In this document: piece by piece, positions 42,949 to 51,587 of the stretch
Position numbering within the stretch: position 1 is the first letter of the stretch
How the letters are laid out: each line of letters starts with the position of its first letter
Origin: JACZWZ01 sp036478235
GTDB taxonomy: Bacteria > Actinomycetota > Acidimicrobiia > Spongiisociales > UBA11373
Direction: 5' to 3'
NCBI GenBank assembly: GCA_036478235.1
Contig: JAZGDZ010000040.1
Coordinates: 62,001 to 126,000 of the forward strand
DNA length: 64,000 nucleotides
Made by a program: the position numbers and the translations under genes
The notes under the pieces: generated by a model
What the model was told of the DNA's origin: nothing
The model's database searches: none
What the model saw: the letters and a program-made list of their open reading frames with translations, nothing else

Positions 42949-44348
42949 GCCAGCTCGTGCTCCCAGTCCCAGGTCTCGATGTTGTCCTTGATCCGCTTCA
43001 GGAAGAGCACAGCCGTCGACCCGTCGAAGGCGCGGTGATCCCAGGTGAGCCCCAGGTACCCGATGTGATGGATGGCTATGGCGTCGTTCCCGTCGTCGTC
43101 GGAGATCACCACCGGCCGCTTCTTGATTCCGTCGGTGGAGAGAATCGCCACGTTGGGGACGTTGATGATCGGTGCCGACATGAAGGAGCCGTACGGCCCG
43201 GGGTTGGTAACGGTGAACGTGCTGCCGGCGAGGTCGTCGGGCTCCATGCTTCCCTCTCGGGCCTTGTCGGCGAGCCGCCTCACCTCACGGGCTAAGCCGC
43301 GGAGCCGGAGACCGTCGGCACCGCGAACGGTCATTACGACGAGGCCCTCCTGGTCGAGATCGACCCCGATGCCGAGGTTGACAGCACCGTGGAAGGTGCG
43401 GGTCCCGGCCTCCAGGTCGAGCGACGAGTTGACGACGGGGAAGGCGCTCAACGCATCCATCGTCGCTCGCGAGATGAACGGCAGATAGGTGAGGCTGAAG
43501 CCCTCGCGCTCCTTGAACGAGGCCTTGTGACGCTGGCGGACCCGCTCGACGTGCTCGAAATCGACCTCCATCGAGGTCCACACGTGGGCCGCAGTCTGTT
43601 TGGCCTTCACCATGTTGGTCGCGATCCGGGTGCGGAGCCGCTCCAGAGGCTCGACCGTGTCCCCGGCGGGTGCGGGCTGGGTCGACGGGGCTGCGGGCAT
43701 CGCCGGAGCGGCCGGCGCTGCGGCGGCCTCCACCGTCACCGGTTCGGTCGCGGCGACCTCCGCGGGCGGAAGTTGAGGCACCGGCTCGACGGGTGCGGCG
43801 GCCGTCGGAACCACGGCGGCGCCCGATGCGACAAAGGCTTCGACGTCGCGCCGGGTGATGCGCCCTCCCCGGCCGGTGCCGGCCACGGAGCCGAGATCGA
43901 CACCGTGCTCGGAGGCGAGGCGGCGCACCACGGGCGACAGCACTCCGAGGTCCGAGGTGGACGGCGCTGGGGCAGGCTCGGGAGAGGCGGGAGCAGCCGG
44001 AACGGGCTCAGGCTCGGCGGTTGACGGGGCCGGCTCGAGAGGGGCGGGAGCAGCCGGAACGGGCTCGGCGGCCGTCGCGGCAGGCTCCGCACCGGCGTCG
44101 ACCGACTCCCCCGGCTCCCCGATGATGGCAAGCGCCGTCCCCACGTCCACGGTCTCGCCTTCGGGCACCAGCACCTCCAGCAGAGTCCCGGCAAAGGGAG
44201 ATGGAACCTCGGTATCGACCTTGTCGGTAGAGATCTCGAGCAGGACCTCGTCCTCCGCCACCGTGTCTCCCGGCTGCTTCGCCCAGCGCAGGATCGTGCC
44301 CTCGGTGACCGTCTCACCCAGCTGTGGCATCGTGACCGTGAACGACAT
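42945..44348 (-). CDS. 2-oxoacid dehydrogenase E2 (dihydrolipoyl acyltransferase)
   Basis: A 467-residue protein: one lipoyl domain with the lysine in STDKVDTE, Ala/Pro/Glu-rich linkers, a peripheral subunit-binding domain (SPVVRRLASEHGVDLGSVAG), and an acyltransferase domain with DHRAFDG. It carries acyl groups from E1 to CoA. One lipoyl domain and the pairing with fused E1 alpha-beta suggest a branched-chain or general 2-oxoacid complex. It lies 8 bp downstream of E1 and overlaps lipBA. Confidence 0.94.
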   Translation of the reverse strand: MSFTVTMPQLGETVTEGTILRWAKQPGDTVAEDEVLLEISTDKVDTEVPSPFAGTLLEVLVPEGETVDVGTALAIIGEPGESVDAGAEPAATAAEPVPAAPAPLEPAPSTAEPEPVPAAPASPEPAPAPSTSDLGVLSPVVRRLASEHGVDLGSVAGTGRGGRITRRDVEAFVASGAAVVPTAAAPVEPVPQLPPAEVAATEPVTVEAAAAPAAPAMPAAPSTQPAPAGDTVEPLERLRTRIATNMVKAKQTAAHVWTSMEVDFEHVERVRQRHKASFKEREGFSLTYLPFISRATMDALSAFPVVNSSLDLEAGTRTFHGAVNLGIGVDLDQEGLVVMTVRGADGLRLRGLAREVRRLADKAREGSMEPDDLAGSTFTVTNPGPYGSFMSAPIINVPNVAILSTDGIKKRPVVISDDDGNDAIAIHHIGYLGLTWDHRAFDGSTAVLFLKRIKDNIETWDWEHELA

Positions 44349-44356
44349 GGATCCTC

Positions 44357-46348
44357 CTAGTCAGAGAGCCGGCGGACCGCTTCGAGCACATCGTCGACCT
44401 GGGGGACGAACGCATCTTCGAGGGCGGCCGCGAACGGAATGTGAGTGTGCGGCGGCGTGACCCGGACCACCGGTGCGTCGAGATCCCAGAATGCCTCGTC
44501 GGCCACCCGCGCCGCGACCTCGGAGGACACGCTGGCGAAGGGGACGTCCTCCTGAACGACAACGAGATGCGACGTCTTGGCAACCGACGCGAACACCGCT
44601 TCCCAATCGAGGGGGACGATCGACTGGAGGTCCAACACCTCCACCGATATCGCGGCGGAGGCCAACTGCTCGGCGGCTTCGAGCGAGGTGTGCACCATGG
44701 CCCCCCATGTGACGATCGTGATGTCGTCGCCCGCTCTGGCGACCCGGGCGGTCCCGAGCGGGATCTCGTAGTCCCCGGCGGGGATCGCTTCTTTGATGCT
44801 GCGATAGAGCCTCTTGTGTTCGAGGAACACGACCGGGTTCGGATCACGGATGGCCGCCAGGAGAAGTCCCTTGGCTGCCGTCGGCGTGCTCGGCACGACG
44901 ACCTTGATCCCGGGGTGATGAGCGAGAAGACCCTCGGGGCTCATCGAATGGAACGGTCCGGCGCGCAGGCCGGCACCCGACGGGCCCCGCACCACGATCG
45001 GCACACTCCGCCCGCTCTTCCACAGATACTTGGCGGCCTCGTTGACCAGCTGGTCAAGCCCCGGATAGATGAAGTCGATGTACTGGAGCTCGGCGATCGG
45101 GATCTGACCCTGGAGCGCGGCGCCCACCGCGGCACCGATGATCGTCGACTCGGCGATCGGCATGTCTATCACGCGATGTGGCCCGTACTTGTCGTGAAGC
45201 CCTTTGGTGACCTTGAAGGCACCGCCGAACGGACCGATGTCCTCACCAAGGAGAAACACCCTCTCGTCCCTCGCCATCTCCTCGTCGAGCGCCTGGGCGA
45301 TCGAGTCGAGCATCGTCGTCGGATCACCCGCGGGCTCTCCGGGCTCAGTGGGAGACACCTCCCTCTCGGCGAAGAGGTCGGCTGCGACCATGTCGGGGGT
45401 GGGATCGGACTGCTGCTGGGCCCACTCCATCGTCTTACGGATCTTCTCCTCGATGCGCTCCGTGATCGCCTGCTTGCGATCTTCGTCCAGCAATCCACGA
45501 GCGGTGAGGAACTCCTCGAAGCGGGGAATCGGGTCCTTCGCCATCCAGGCGTCCCGCTCGTCCGGCTTGACATAGTCCGCCGGGTCGTGGCCGGCATGGC
45601 CGAAGTGGCGAAAGGTGACCGCCTCGATGAGAGTCGGGCCATCGCCTCGCCGAGCCCGTTCCACAGCCTGGCGCGCCGCGGCATAGCACTCGAGGACGTC
45701 GTTGCCGTCCACGACCACGCCGGGTATCGCGTACCCGTCGGCGCGGTGGGCGACATACGCCAGGCTGAATTCGCCCTCGTTCGGAGTCGAATATGCGTAC
45801 TGGTTGTTCTGAACCGTGAAGACGATCGGAAGCTTGAGCACCGCGGCCGTGTTGACCGCCTCGTGCCAGGTCCCCGTTGCCGTGGCTCCCTCACCGCAGT
45901 CGGCCATCGCCACCCGCGGCTCACCGCGCTGATCGAACGCCATGGCACACCCCACCGCCACGGCATAGGCGTCGGGAAGGGGTGAGATCACCATCAGTGT
46001 GCCCTTGTCGATCACCCCGAAGTGGCTGTTTCCGTCCCGTCCCGAGGTCGGCGCGGCCGCCTTCCCGTAGAAGTTGAGCATGGTCTCCTCGAGGGTTACG
46101 CCCTTGGTGAGCTGGGCGAGCAGGTCGCGATGGGTGCCTCCGAAGATGTCCCGCTCCTCGAGCGCGAACGTAAGCCCGACCTGAGCGGCTTCCTGGCCGA
46201 CCCCGGGATACACCGCGCCTCCGAGGCGTCCACTCCGGTACAAGTTGTGCAGCCGTGTCTCGAGCAGGCGGCCGGTCATCATCAGCTCGTACATGGCGAG
46301 CAGCTGCGCCTCGCTCAACTCGGCGGCGTGACCCTGGGCTTCTAGCAA
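44357..46348 (-). CDS. 2-oxoacid dehydrogenase E1, alpha and beta subunits fused
   Basis: A protein of 663 residues. Residues 1-330 are E1 alpha, with GHAAELSEAQLLAMYELMMT at the start and a TPP motif GEGATATGTWHEAVN to NNQYAYST. Residues about 340-663 are E1 beta, with VFLLGEDIGPFGGAFKVTKG and SIVPLDWEAVFASV. It decarboxylates a 2-oxoacid and acylates E2. The start is a TTG at 46348 with GAGGAG upstream; the longer frame overlaps lpd and is rejected, and the nearest ATG would cut the family's N-terminus. Branched-chain 2-oxoacids are the likeliest substrates, by comparison with BCKDH. Confidence 0.92.
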   Translation of the reverse strand: MLEAQGHAAELSEAQLLAMYELMMTGRLLETRLHNLYRSGRLGGAVYPGVGQEAAQVGLTFALEERDIFGGTHRDLLAQLTKGVTLEETMLNFYGKAAAPTSGRDGNSHFGVIDKGTLMVISPLPDAYAVAVGCAMAFDQRGEPRVAMADCGEGATATGTWHEAVNTAAVLKLPIVFTVQNNQYAYSTPNEGEFSLAYVAHRADGYAIPGVVVDGNDVLECYAAARQAVERARRGDGPTLIEAVTFRHFGHAGHDPADYVKPDERDAWMAKDPIPRFEEFLTARGLLDEDRKQAITERIEEKIRKTMEWAQQQSDPTPDMVAADLFAEREVSPTEPGEPAGDPTTMLDSIAQALDEEMARDERVFLLGEDIGPFGGAFKVTKGLHDKYGPHRVIDMPIAESTIIGAAVGAALQGQIPIAELQYIDFIYPGLDQLVNEAAKYLWKSGRSVPIVVRGPSGAGLRAGPFHSMSPEGLLAHHPGIKVVVPSTPTAAKGLLLAAIRDPNPVVFLEHKRLYRSIKEAIPAGDYEIPLGTARVARAGDDITIVTWGAMVHTSLEAAEQLASAAISVEVLDLQSIVPLDWEAVFASVAKTSHLVVVQEDVPFASVSSEVAARVADEAFWDLDAPVVRVTPPHTHIPFAAALEDAFVPQVDDVLEAVRRLSD

Positions 46349-46361
46349 CCTCGTCTCCTCA

Positions 46362-47735
46362 TCAATGCAAGCTCTTGCCGCTGGCCGCCAGCAACGTCTC
46401 TCCCACGGCCTCGGAGAGCGTCGGATGGGCGTGAACGAACGCCGCGGCCTCGGAGGGGAGTGCCTCCCAGCCGACCGCGTACATGAGCTCGTGGATGAGC
46501 TCCCCGGCCAACGGCCCGACGACGGTCGCTCCAAGGATCGGGCCGTCCCTCTGCACGACCACCTTCACCATCCCCTGGGTCTGACCCTTGATGATGGCGC
46601 GGCCCACCCCGCCAAGGCCATGGTCGTGTGTCTCCACCTCATAGCCGCCGTCCTTGGCCTGCTGTTCCGTGAGCCCCACCGAGGCGAGCTCCGGGTGCGT
46701 GTACACGACCAGCGGAATGGCTCGATAGTCCACCGGAGCCGCGGTGCCGGTTGCAATGTGGGTGATGGCGGCGATGCCCTCGGCAAAGCCGGCGTGGGCC
46801 AGCTGGGGCGTACCCGCCACGATGTCGCCGACCGCATACAGCCCGGGCTCGGCGGTCCGCATTGTCTCCGGATCCACCACCACAAACCCCTCGTCGACAT
46901 GAGACGCGGTCGACTCCAGTCCCACTCCGCCGGTGGCGGGGGCTCGTCCCACCGCGACGAGAACCACGTCGACCTCCACCGATTCCTCAGCAAATGGCAC
47001 CACCACGCTGTCCGCCGTGATTTGGGGAGCAGCGACGCCCGTCCCGGTGTGAACCTGCACGCCGCGCCCGGCGAGGGCTCGCTCCAACACCCGCGCCGCC
47101 CGCGGCTCGGCGCCCGGCACCACCTGATCCAAGACCTCGAAGAGGTGCACTTCGGATCCGAGATCGATGAGCATCGAAGCGAACTCCGCGCCGATCGCCC
47201 CGGCACCGATCACGGCGACGCGATCGGGGAGCTCGGACCAGTCGAGTGCGTGATCCGAGGTCACGATTCGCACCCCATCGATGTCGTATCCCGGAATCGA
47301 GCGAGGCACCGATCCGGTGGCCACGATGACCGACCTTGCCTCGATCCGCTGCTGCGAGCCGTCCGCTCCCACCACGTCGACAATTCCCGGTGCCGCCAGG
47401 CGGCCCTCGCCCTGCACCACCTCGACCTTGCGCTGCTTCATGAGGCCGGAGAGACCGGTGTGGAGCTGATCGACGACACCGTTCTTGCGCTCGAGAGCCT
47501 TGCTCCAGTCCAGTACCGGCTCTGATGTCTTCACTCCGAAGTCCGCGGCGGCGGCCACCTCGGTGAACACCTCGGCCGTGTGCAAGAACGCCTTGGCCGG
47601 GATGCAGCCCCTATGCAGGCACGTGCCTCCGACCTTGTCCTTCTCGACGAGGGTGACCGAAAGCCCGAAATTGTGGGCGTAGAGAGCAGCCGCATAGCCA
47701 CCGGGGCCGCCGCCGATAATCGCCACGTCCTGCAC
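46362..47735 (-). CDS. lpd: Dihydrolipoyl dehydrogenase (E3)
   Basis: A 457-residue flavoprotein disulfide reductase. IIGGGPGGYAAALYAHNFGL binds FAD, GGTCLHRGCIPAKAFLH holds the redox disulfide, and HAHPTLSEAVGE holds the active-site His-Glu at the C-terminus. It reoxidises dihydrolipoyl-E2 with NAD. The GTG at 47735 has GGAGGA upstream. It is the first gene of the five-gene operon lpd, E1, E2, lipBA, M24 peptidase. TAACCT about 45 bp upstream may be the -10. Confidence 0.95.
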   Translation of the reverse strand: MQDVAIIGGGPGGYAAALYAHNFGLSVTLVEKDKVGGTCLHRGCIPAKAFLHTAEVFTEVAAAADFGVKTSEPVLDWSKALERKNGVVDQLHTGLSGLMKQRKVEVVQGEGRLAAPGIVDVVGADGSQQRIEARSVIVATGSVPRSIPGYDIDGVRIVTSDHALDWSELPDRVAVIGAGAIGAEFASMLIDLGSEVHLFEVLDQVVPGAEPRAARVLERALAGRGVQVHTGTGVAAPQITADSVVVPFAEESVEVDVVLVAVGRAPATGGVGLESTASHVDEGFVVVDPETMRTAEPGLYAVGDIVAGTPQLAHAGFAEGIAAITHIATGTAAPVDYRAIPLVVYTHPELASVGLTEQQAKDGGYEVETHDHGLGGVGRAIIKGQTQGMVKVVVQRDGPILGATVVGPLAGELIHELMYAVGWEALPSEAAAFVHAHPTLSEAVGETLLAASGKSLH

Positions 47736-47817
47736 GAATCCTCCGGAAGCTCGCCGACCGGTGAGGTTAGCCGAGGGGGGATTCCACCCCCGTGGCCGGG
47801 TTACCCTGATCCGGCTC

Positions 47818-47910
47818 GTGCAGACCCGCTATCTCCTCATCGCCTCCCTGGTGACAGCGCTCGTAATCCTGGTCGCCTCGCTCGTGTGGTTGGCGGTGAC
47901 GCTGGCGTGA
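47818..47910 (+). CDS. 30-residue single-pass membrane microprotein
   Basis: From GTG 47818 the frame reads QTRYLLIASLVTALVILVAS and then LVWLAVTLA before a TGA, nearly all one membrane helix with a basic N-terminus. The TGA overlaps the GTG of the hydrolase gene (GTGA), as with other coupled genes here. There is no Shine-Dalgarno; TACCCT at 47802-47807 lies 10 bp upstream, so the message may be nearly leaderless. Function is unknown; membrane insertion is the only clear property. Confidence 0.6.
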   Translation: MQTRYLLIASLVTALVILVASLVWLAVTLA

Positions 47911-48539
47911 CCGTCATCCGCACCGAGGACGAACTGGCGCTGGAGGCGCAATGGGACGATGCCCACGATCCCGCAGTCGGAGTGGTGATCCTGTGCCACC
48001 CCCACCCACTCGAAGGCGGCACGATGAACGCTCCGCTCATGAGGGCCGTGGCCCAATCGCTCGCCGCCGCCGGCCTCCACGTCCTGCGGTTCAACTTCCG
48101 CAGCGTGGGCCAGTCGGAAGGCGAATGGGGTGCGGGCATCGGCGAGGTGGGCGATGTTGCCGCAGCGGTGGAGGCGGCGGGCCTCGCCTTCCCCGAAGAA
48201 ACCGTTTCTCTGGCCGGTTGGTCCTTTGGCGCCACGACGTCGCTGCGGTGGCAGACCGAGTCCGAATCTACTCACGCATGGGTCGGGATCGCCCCCGGGA
48301 TCAAGCCCTACAGAGGAACCGATCCGCCGGATACGAACCGGCTTCAGCCCGCCGCCCGCCTTGTCATAGCCGGGGACCGCGACCAGTTCGCTTCGGTCGA
48401 CGCCATCCGAGACTTCGCCGATCGCATCGGGGCTCGGGTCGAGATCATGCCGGGCTCCGACCACTTCTTCTACTTCCGCGAGGCCAAGGTCGGAGAGATG
48501 GTGGCGCAGTTTCTCGGAGGCCGGGCGGCTGCCCCCTAG
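47907..48539 (+). CDS. Alpha/beta hydrolase (serine type)
   Basis: A 210-residue hydrolase of the short YqiA/KANL3-like type: VVILCHPHPLEGGTMNAPLM, RFNFRSVGQSEGEWGAG and a nucleophile elbow AGWSFGATTS, with PGSDHFFYF holding the catalytic His. The GTG at 47907 overlaps the stop of the membrane microprotein gene, and this start fits the family. It is divergent from lpd. Substrate is unknown. Confidence 0.85.
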   Translation: MTVIRTEDELALEAQWDDAHDPAVGVVILCHPHPLEGGTMNAPLMRAVAQSLAAAGLHVLRFNFRSVGQSEGEWGAGIGEVGDVAAAVEAAGLAFPEETVSLAGWSFGATTSLRWQTESESTHAWVGIAPGIKPYRGTDPPDTNRLQPAARLVIAGDRDQFASVDAIRDFADRIGARVEIMPGSDHFFYFREAKVGEMVAQFLGGRAAAP

Positions 48540-48566
48540 AGAGGGCGCGCCGCAGGGCGCGGGCCG
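48538..48566 (+). repeat. R-A repeat fragment, copy 4
   Basis: GAGAGGGCGCGCC and GCAGGGCGCG, only the left end of R-A, starting at the stop codon of the hydrolase gene. Between convergent genes. Confidence 0.6.
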
Positions 48567-48567
48567 A

Positions 48568-48774
48568 TCAGCGAGGGCGAAAACCGCGGTTGCGAGCCTC
48601 GGCGAGGGTGTCCGGCCCGAAGGTGCTCACCATGTTCTGAGCGACCAAATCTTCAAGCTCGACACGCTCTTCGAGAACGGCGTAGTCCTCGGCGTCATCG
48701 CAGTCGTGGACGATCATGTCGTCGCGAGTCCCGACGAAGCGGTGCTCGGGGAAACGGCGCAGCCGGGGACTCAC
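48568..48774 (-). CDS. Small acidic protein, unknown
   Basis: A 68-residue protein: a basic N-terminus (SPRLRRFPEHRFVGTRDD) and an acidic helical part (DDAEDYAVLEERVELEDLVA) ending in EARNRGFRPR. The GTG at 48774 overlaps the TGA of the lipoprotein gene (GTGA), which decides the start over a longer frame. It is the last gene of the mutase operon. No family recognised. Confidence 0.6.
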   Translation of the reverse strand: MSPRLRRFPEHRFVGTRDDMIVHDCDDAEDYAVLEERVELEDLVAQNMVSTFGPDTLAEARNRGFRPR

Positions 48775-49217
48775 GAGGTGTTCACGCTCACGACGGCGGC
48801 GCTGATCTCGGGACTCGGCGACGTGATGAAAACCGTCCCGGTGAGGGTTCCGTCGCTGAACCGCAACGTCCACTCCGCCGCGGTTCCATCGGAGGAGTCG
48901 ACCACGTAGCCCTTGTTGACCAGACCAACCTGGAAGAACTGGATCGTCGCCGTGATGTCGGCCTGAAGGGTCAGTCGAAACTCGGTCCGGTTGTTGATCT
49001 TGTCGACGAGCGTGGTCCCGACGACGGCATTCGCCGGTATGGGGAAGTCGTCAGGGACCGATTCCGGGATCACCCCCTCGCCAAAGACAATCGCCTCGAT
49101 CGATTCGCTGCCGCCGTCGTCTCCACAGGCGGCCACGACCACAACGAGAGCCAACGCGATGAGGGCAAGGCGACGCCCACCGGCCTCCATACTCATGCCG
49201 TGGATGCTAGGAGGCAC
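48771..49217 (-). CDS. Small lipoprotein
   Basis: A 148-residue protein with a signal peptide and lipobox (LALIALALVVVVAACGDDG), then a compact domain with IPESVPDDFPIPANAVVGTT and beta strands. No family was recognised. Two starts are possible: GTG 49217, which has GAGGGGG upstream and is used, and ATG 49196. It is 8 bp after the mutase gene and coupled to the next small gene. Confidence 0.75.
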   Translation of the reverse strand: MPPSIHGMSMEAGGRRLALIALALVVVVAACGDDGGSESIEAIVFGEGVIPESVPDDFPIPANAVVGTTLVDKINNRTEFRLTLQADITATIQFFQVGLVNKGYVVDSSDGTAAEWTLRFSDGTLTGTVFITSPSPEISAAVVSVNTS

Positions 49218-49225
49218 GGGCCCCC

Positions 49226-50863
49226 TCAGACGCGGGGAGGCTCACGGTAACCCCCGAAAACGACCTTCATCGAGTCGGCGATCTCGCCCTCGGTGGCCCG
49301 GGCCCGGGCCGCATCGACGATGAGGCCCATGAGGTTGGCGTCGCCCGCAGCACCCTCGGTCAACGCCTCGAGTGCCGTGGTGACCGCAGTCTCGTCGCGC
49401 CCGGAGCGCACGAAGGCCACCCGGCGGCACTGGGCTTCCTCGACCTCGGTGCCGATACGCAGGATGTCCAACTCGTCCTCGTCGTCGGAGGCAAACTTGT
49501 TGACGCCGACGATGACACGTTCCCCGGACCCCAGCGCCTTCTCGAACTCGTAGGCGGAATCGACCAGCGAGCTCTGGAACCAGCCCTCCTCTATGCCCCG
49601 CAGCACGCCGTCCAGCATGGAACCCGAGCCCATTCGATCGATCTGGCCGAGGATGTCGAGAACCCGAGCCTCCATCCGGTCGGTCATCTCCTCGACGAAC
49701 CACGATCCGCCCAGCGGGTCGATGACGTCGCCGGCGCCCGTCTCTTCGGCGATGACCTGCTGGGTACGCAGCGCGATCTCCGCGGCACGCTCCGTCGGGA
49801 GGGCGTAGACCTCGTCGAGAGCGTTCGTGTGCAGGCTCTGGGTTCCTCCCAAGACCGCGGCCAGCGCTTCGATGGTGGTCCTGACCACGTTGTTGTCGGG
49901 CTGCGGGGCGGCCAGCGACACCCCCGCGGTCTGGGTGTGGAACCTCAGCTTGAGCGACCGCTCGTCCCTTGCCTGATAGCGATCGCGCATCCAGGTGGCC
50001 CATATGCGGCGGGCCGCCCTGAACTTGGCTATCTCCTCGAAGAAGTCGATATGAGAGTCGAAGAAGAACGACAGCCGGGGGGTGAATACATCCACGTCGA
50101 GACCGCGCCGCACGCCCGCCTCGACGTAGGCGAAGCCGTCGGCGAGCGTAAAGGCGAGTTCCTGCTGTGCGGTCGCCCCAGCCTCGCGGATGTGATACCC
50201 GCTGACCGAAATCGTGTTCCACTGGGGCACCTCGGCGGCGCAGAACTCCATCATGTCAACGATGAGCCGCAGATGGGGCTCGGGCGGGAAGATCCACTCC
50301 TTCTGAGCGATGTATTCCTTCAGGATGTCGTTCTGCAGGGTCCCCCGCAGCCCGTCCCATTGGACGCCCTGCTCTTCCGCCGCCACGAGGAGGAAGGCGA
50401 ACAGGATCTGGGCGGGGCCGTTGATCGTCATCGACACCGACACGTCCCCAAGTGGGATGCCGGCGAATAGCTCGGCCATGTCGTCTGCGGTGTCCACCGC
50501 CACGCCGCAGTGACCGACCTCACCCAGCGCCATCGGGCTGTCGGAGTCGAGGCCCATGAGCGTGGGCATGTCGAAAGCGACGGACAGGCCGTGCTGACCC
50601 TCGTCGAGCAGGTGGCGAAATCGGGCGTTCGTGTCGGAGACACCGGCGAACCCGGCAAACTGGCGGATCGTCCACTGCTTGCCGCGGTACCCGGTGGGGT
50701 GTATTCCCCTGGTGTATGGGAAATCGCCGGGGTAGCCGATCTGCTCCGGTGCTTCGACCGCGGGAAACCCCGTCGCCGGCAGGTCCTCGAAGGAGAGCGT
50801 CACCCAGCGATCGCGGCGCTTCTCGCCTGCGGCGTACCTCTCTTCCCAGAGTTCCCGGCTCAC
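49226..50863 (-). CDS. Isobutyryl-CoA-mutase-like large subunit
   Basis: A 545-residue mutase TIM barrel with no B12 domain. It carries DFPYTRGIHPTGYRGKQWTI, SVSGYHIREAGAT and GGTQSLHTNALDE. The two residues that set the acyl group are Phe69 (RQFAGF) and Gln187 (KEYIAQ), the Phe/Gln pair of isobutyryl-CoA mutase (IcmA), rather than Tyr/Arg as in the mutase at 24683. It should interconvert isobutyryl-CoA and butyryl-CoA or a close relative. GGAAGGAG precedes the GTG. The small B12 subunit and chaperone are not in this window. Confidence 0.88.
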   Translation of the reverse strand: MSRELWEERYAAGEKRRDRWVTLSFEDLPATGFPAVEAPEQIGYPGDFPYTRGIHPTGYRGKQWTIRQFAGFAGVSDTNARFRHLLDEGQHGLSVAFDMPTLMGLDSDSPMALGEVGHCGVAVDTADDMAELFAGIPLGDVSVSMTINGPAQILFAFLLVAAEEQGVQWDGLRGTLQNDILKEYIAQKEWIFPPEPHLRLIVDMMEFCAAEVPQWNTISVSGYHIREAGATAQQELAFTLADGFAYVEAGVRRGLDVDVFTPRLSFFFDSHIDFFEEIAKFRAARRIWATWMRDRYQARDERSLKLRFHTQTAGVSLAAPQPDNNVVRTTIEALAAVLGGTQSLHTNALDEVYALPTERAAEIALRTQQVIAEETGAGDVIDPLGGSWFVEEMTDRMEARVLDILGQIDRMGSGSMLDGVLRGIEEGWFQSSLVDSAYEFEKALGSGERVIVGVNKFASDDEDELDILRIGTEVEEAQCRRVAFVRSGRDETAVTTALEALTEGAAGDANLMGLIVDAARARATEGEIADSMKVVFGGYREPPRV

Positions 50864-51159
50864 GCATCTCCTTCCGGCATGGAGACGGTAACCGTCATCC
50901 CGCAGTTGGGGCAGGGAACCTCATCGACTCGGCCGACTATGAACGAGAACCCGCAGCTCGAGCACTCGACCCGCGGGGATGGCGGCTCGGGGGCCGGTGG
51001 AGGCGGAGGCGCCAGCAACCCGCCATCGTCGGAGGCATCATCGGGGGCATCGTTGGGAGGCGTCTTGACGTCGTTGGCTGTACCGCATGCCGGGCAGGCG
51101 TACCGGCCGGGTCCGGGGACATCGAACCCGCGCTGGCACCTTCCGCAGCGGACCATCAT
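50860..51159 (-). CDS. Double zinc-ribbon protein
   Basis: A 99-residue protein with two zinc ribbons, CGRC/CPAC near the N-terminus and CSSC/CPNC near the C-terminus, joined by an Asp/Pro-rich linker containing APPPPPAPEPPSP. The ATG at 51159 has GGAGGAAG upstream and overlaps the stop of the preceding gene. It overlaps the mutase gene by 4 bp. It may be a small adaptor, as zinc ribbons often are; no function is shown. Confidence 0.75.
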   Translation of the reverse strand: MMVRCGRCQRGFDVPGPGRYACPACGTANDVKTPPNDAPDDASDDGGLLAPPPPPAPEPPSPRVECSSCGFSFIVGRVDEVPCPNCGMTVTVSMPEGDA

Positions 51160-51575
51160 GCGGGATCTTCCTCCACCGGGGCCCCTACGGCGCCGATCTC
51201 GACGAGGTAGTCCGTCTCGATGGCCATCACCTCGGCGATGTCGAGCGGTTCGATGGAGAGACCTACCTCCGCGGCTCGATGCATCACATATTCGATGCCG
51301 TCTCCGGATCCGATGACCGGAGCATGCCCCAGCGCCCGCGGGGCCTCTACCTGGGTGAAGTGGAGGTTCCACTCCAGGATGCGGCGCACGTCGTCGGGGT
51401 CGAGCGACAGCAACGCCCGGTCCGACAGCCGGTCGTAGACGAACGAAGCCGCCTCGTGCACCAGGTATTCGGCGTGGTCGGTCACCGGCGACCGGCGCGC
51501 CGACTGCAGTAGAAACCCGGCGACGATCACGAGCACGACGGCGAGGAGGACAGCGCCGACTGCAACTGCTCCCAT
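51156..51575 (-). CDS. Single-pass membrane protein, first gene of mutase operon
   Basis: A 139-residue protein: one N-terminal membrane helix (AVAVGAVLLAVVLVIVAGFL) and a soluble part with LVHEAASFVYDRLSDRALL and DDVRRILEWNLHF. The ATG lies 6 bp after a TACAAT -10 element, so the mRNA is probably leaderless. The soluble part looks like an uncharacterised actinobacterial domain. It is followed by overlapping genes for zinc ribbon, mutase, lipoprotein and a small protein. Role unknown. Confidence 0.75.
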   Translation of the reverse strand: MGAVAVGAVLLAVVLVIVAGFLLQSARRSPVTDHAEYLVHEAASFVYDRLSDRALLSLDPDDVRRILEWNLHFTQVEAPRALGHAPVIGSGDGIEYVMHRAAEVGLSIEPLDIAEVMAIETDYLVEIGAVGAPVEEDPA

Positions 51576-51581
51576 GGTCCA

Positions 51582-51587
51582 ATTGTA
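51582..51587 (-). promoter_or_regulatory. Leaderless -10 element TACAAT
   Basis: TACAAT on the minus strand lies exactly 6 bases before the ATG at 51575, the spacing of actinobacterial leaderless genes. No good -35 hexamer was seen at 16-18 bp. The rest of the 130-bp gap up to 51705 contains a short plus-strand frame ending DWFLDRQP that may be a gene-end remnant. Confidence 0.6.

Noticed and set aside
41692..43038. 448-residue plus-strand frame
   Set aside because: It is antisense to the LipB-LipA gene and lacks domains and a start signal.
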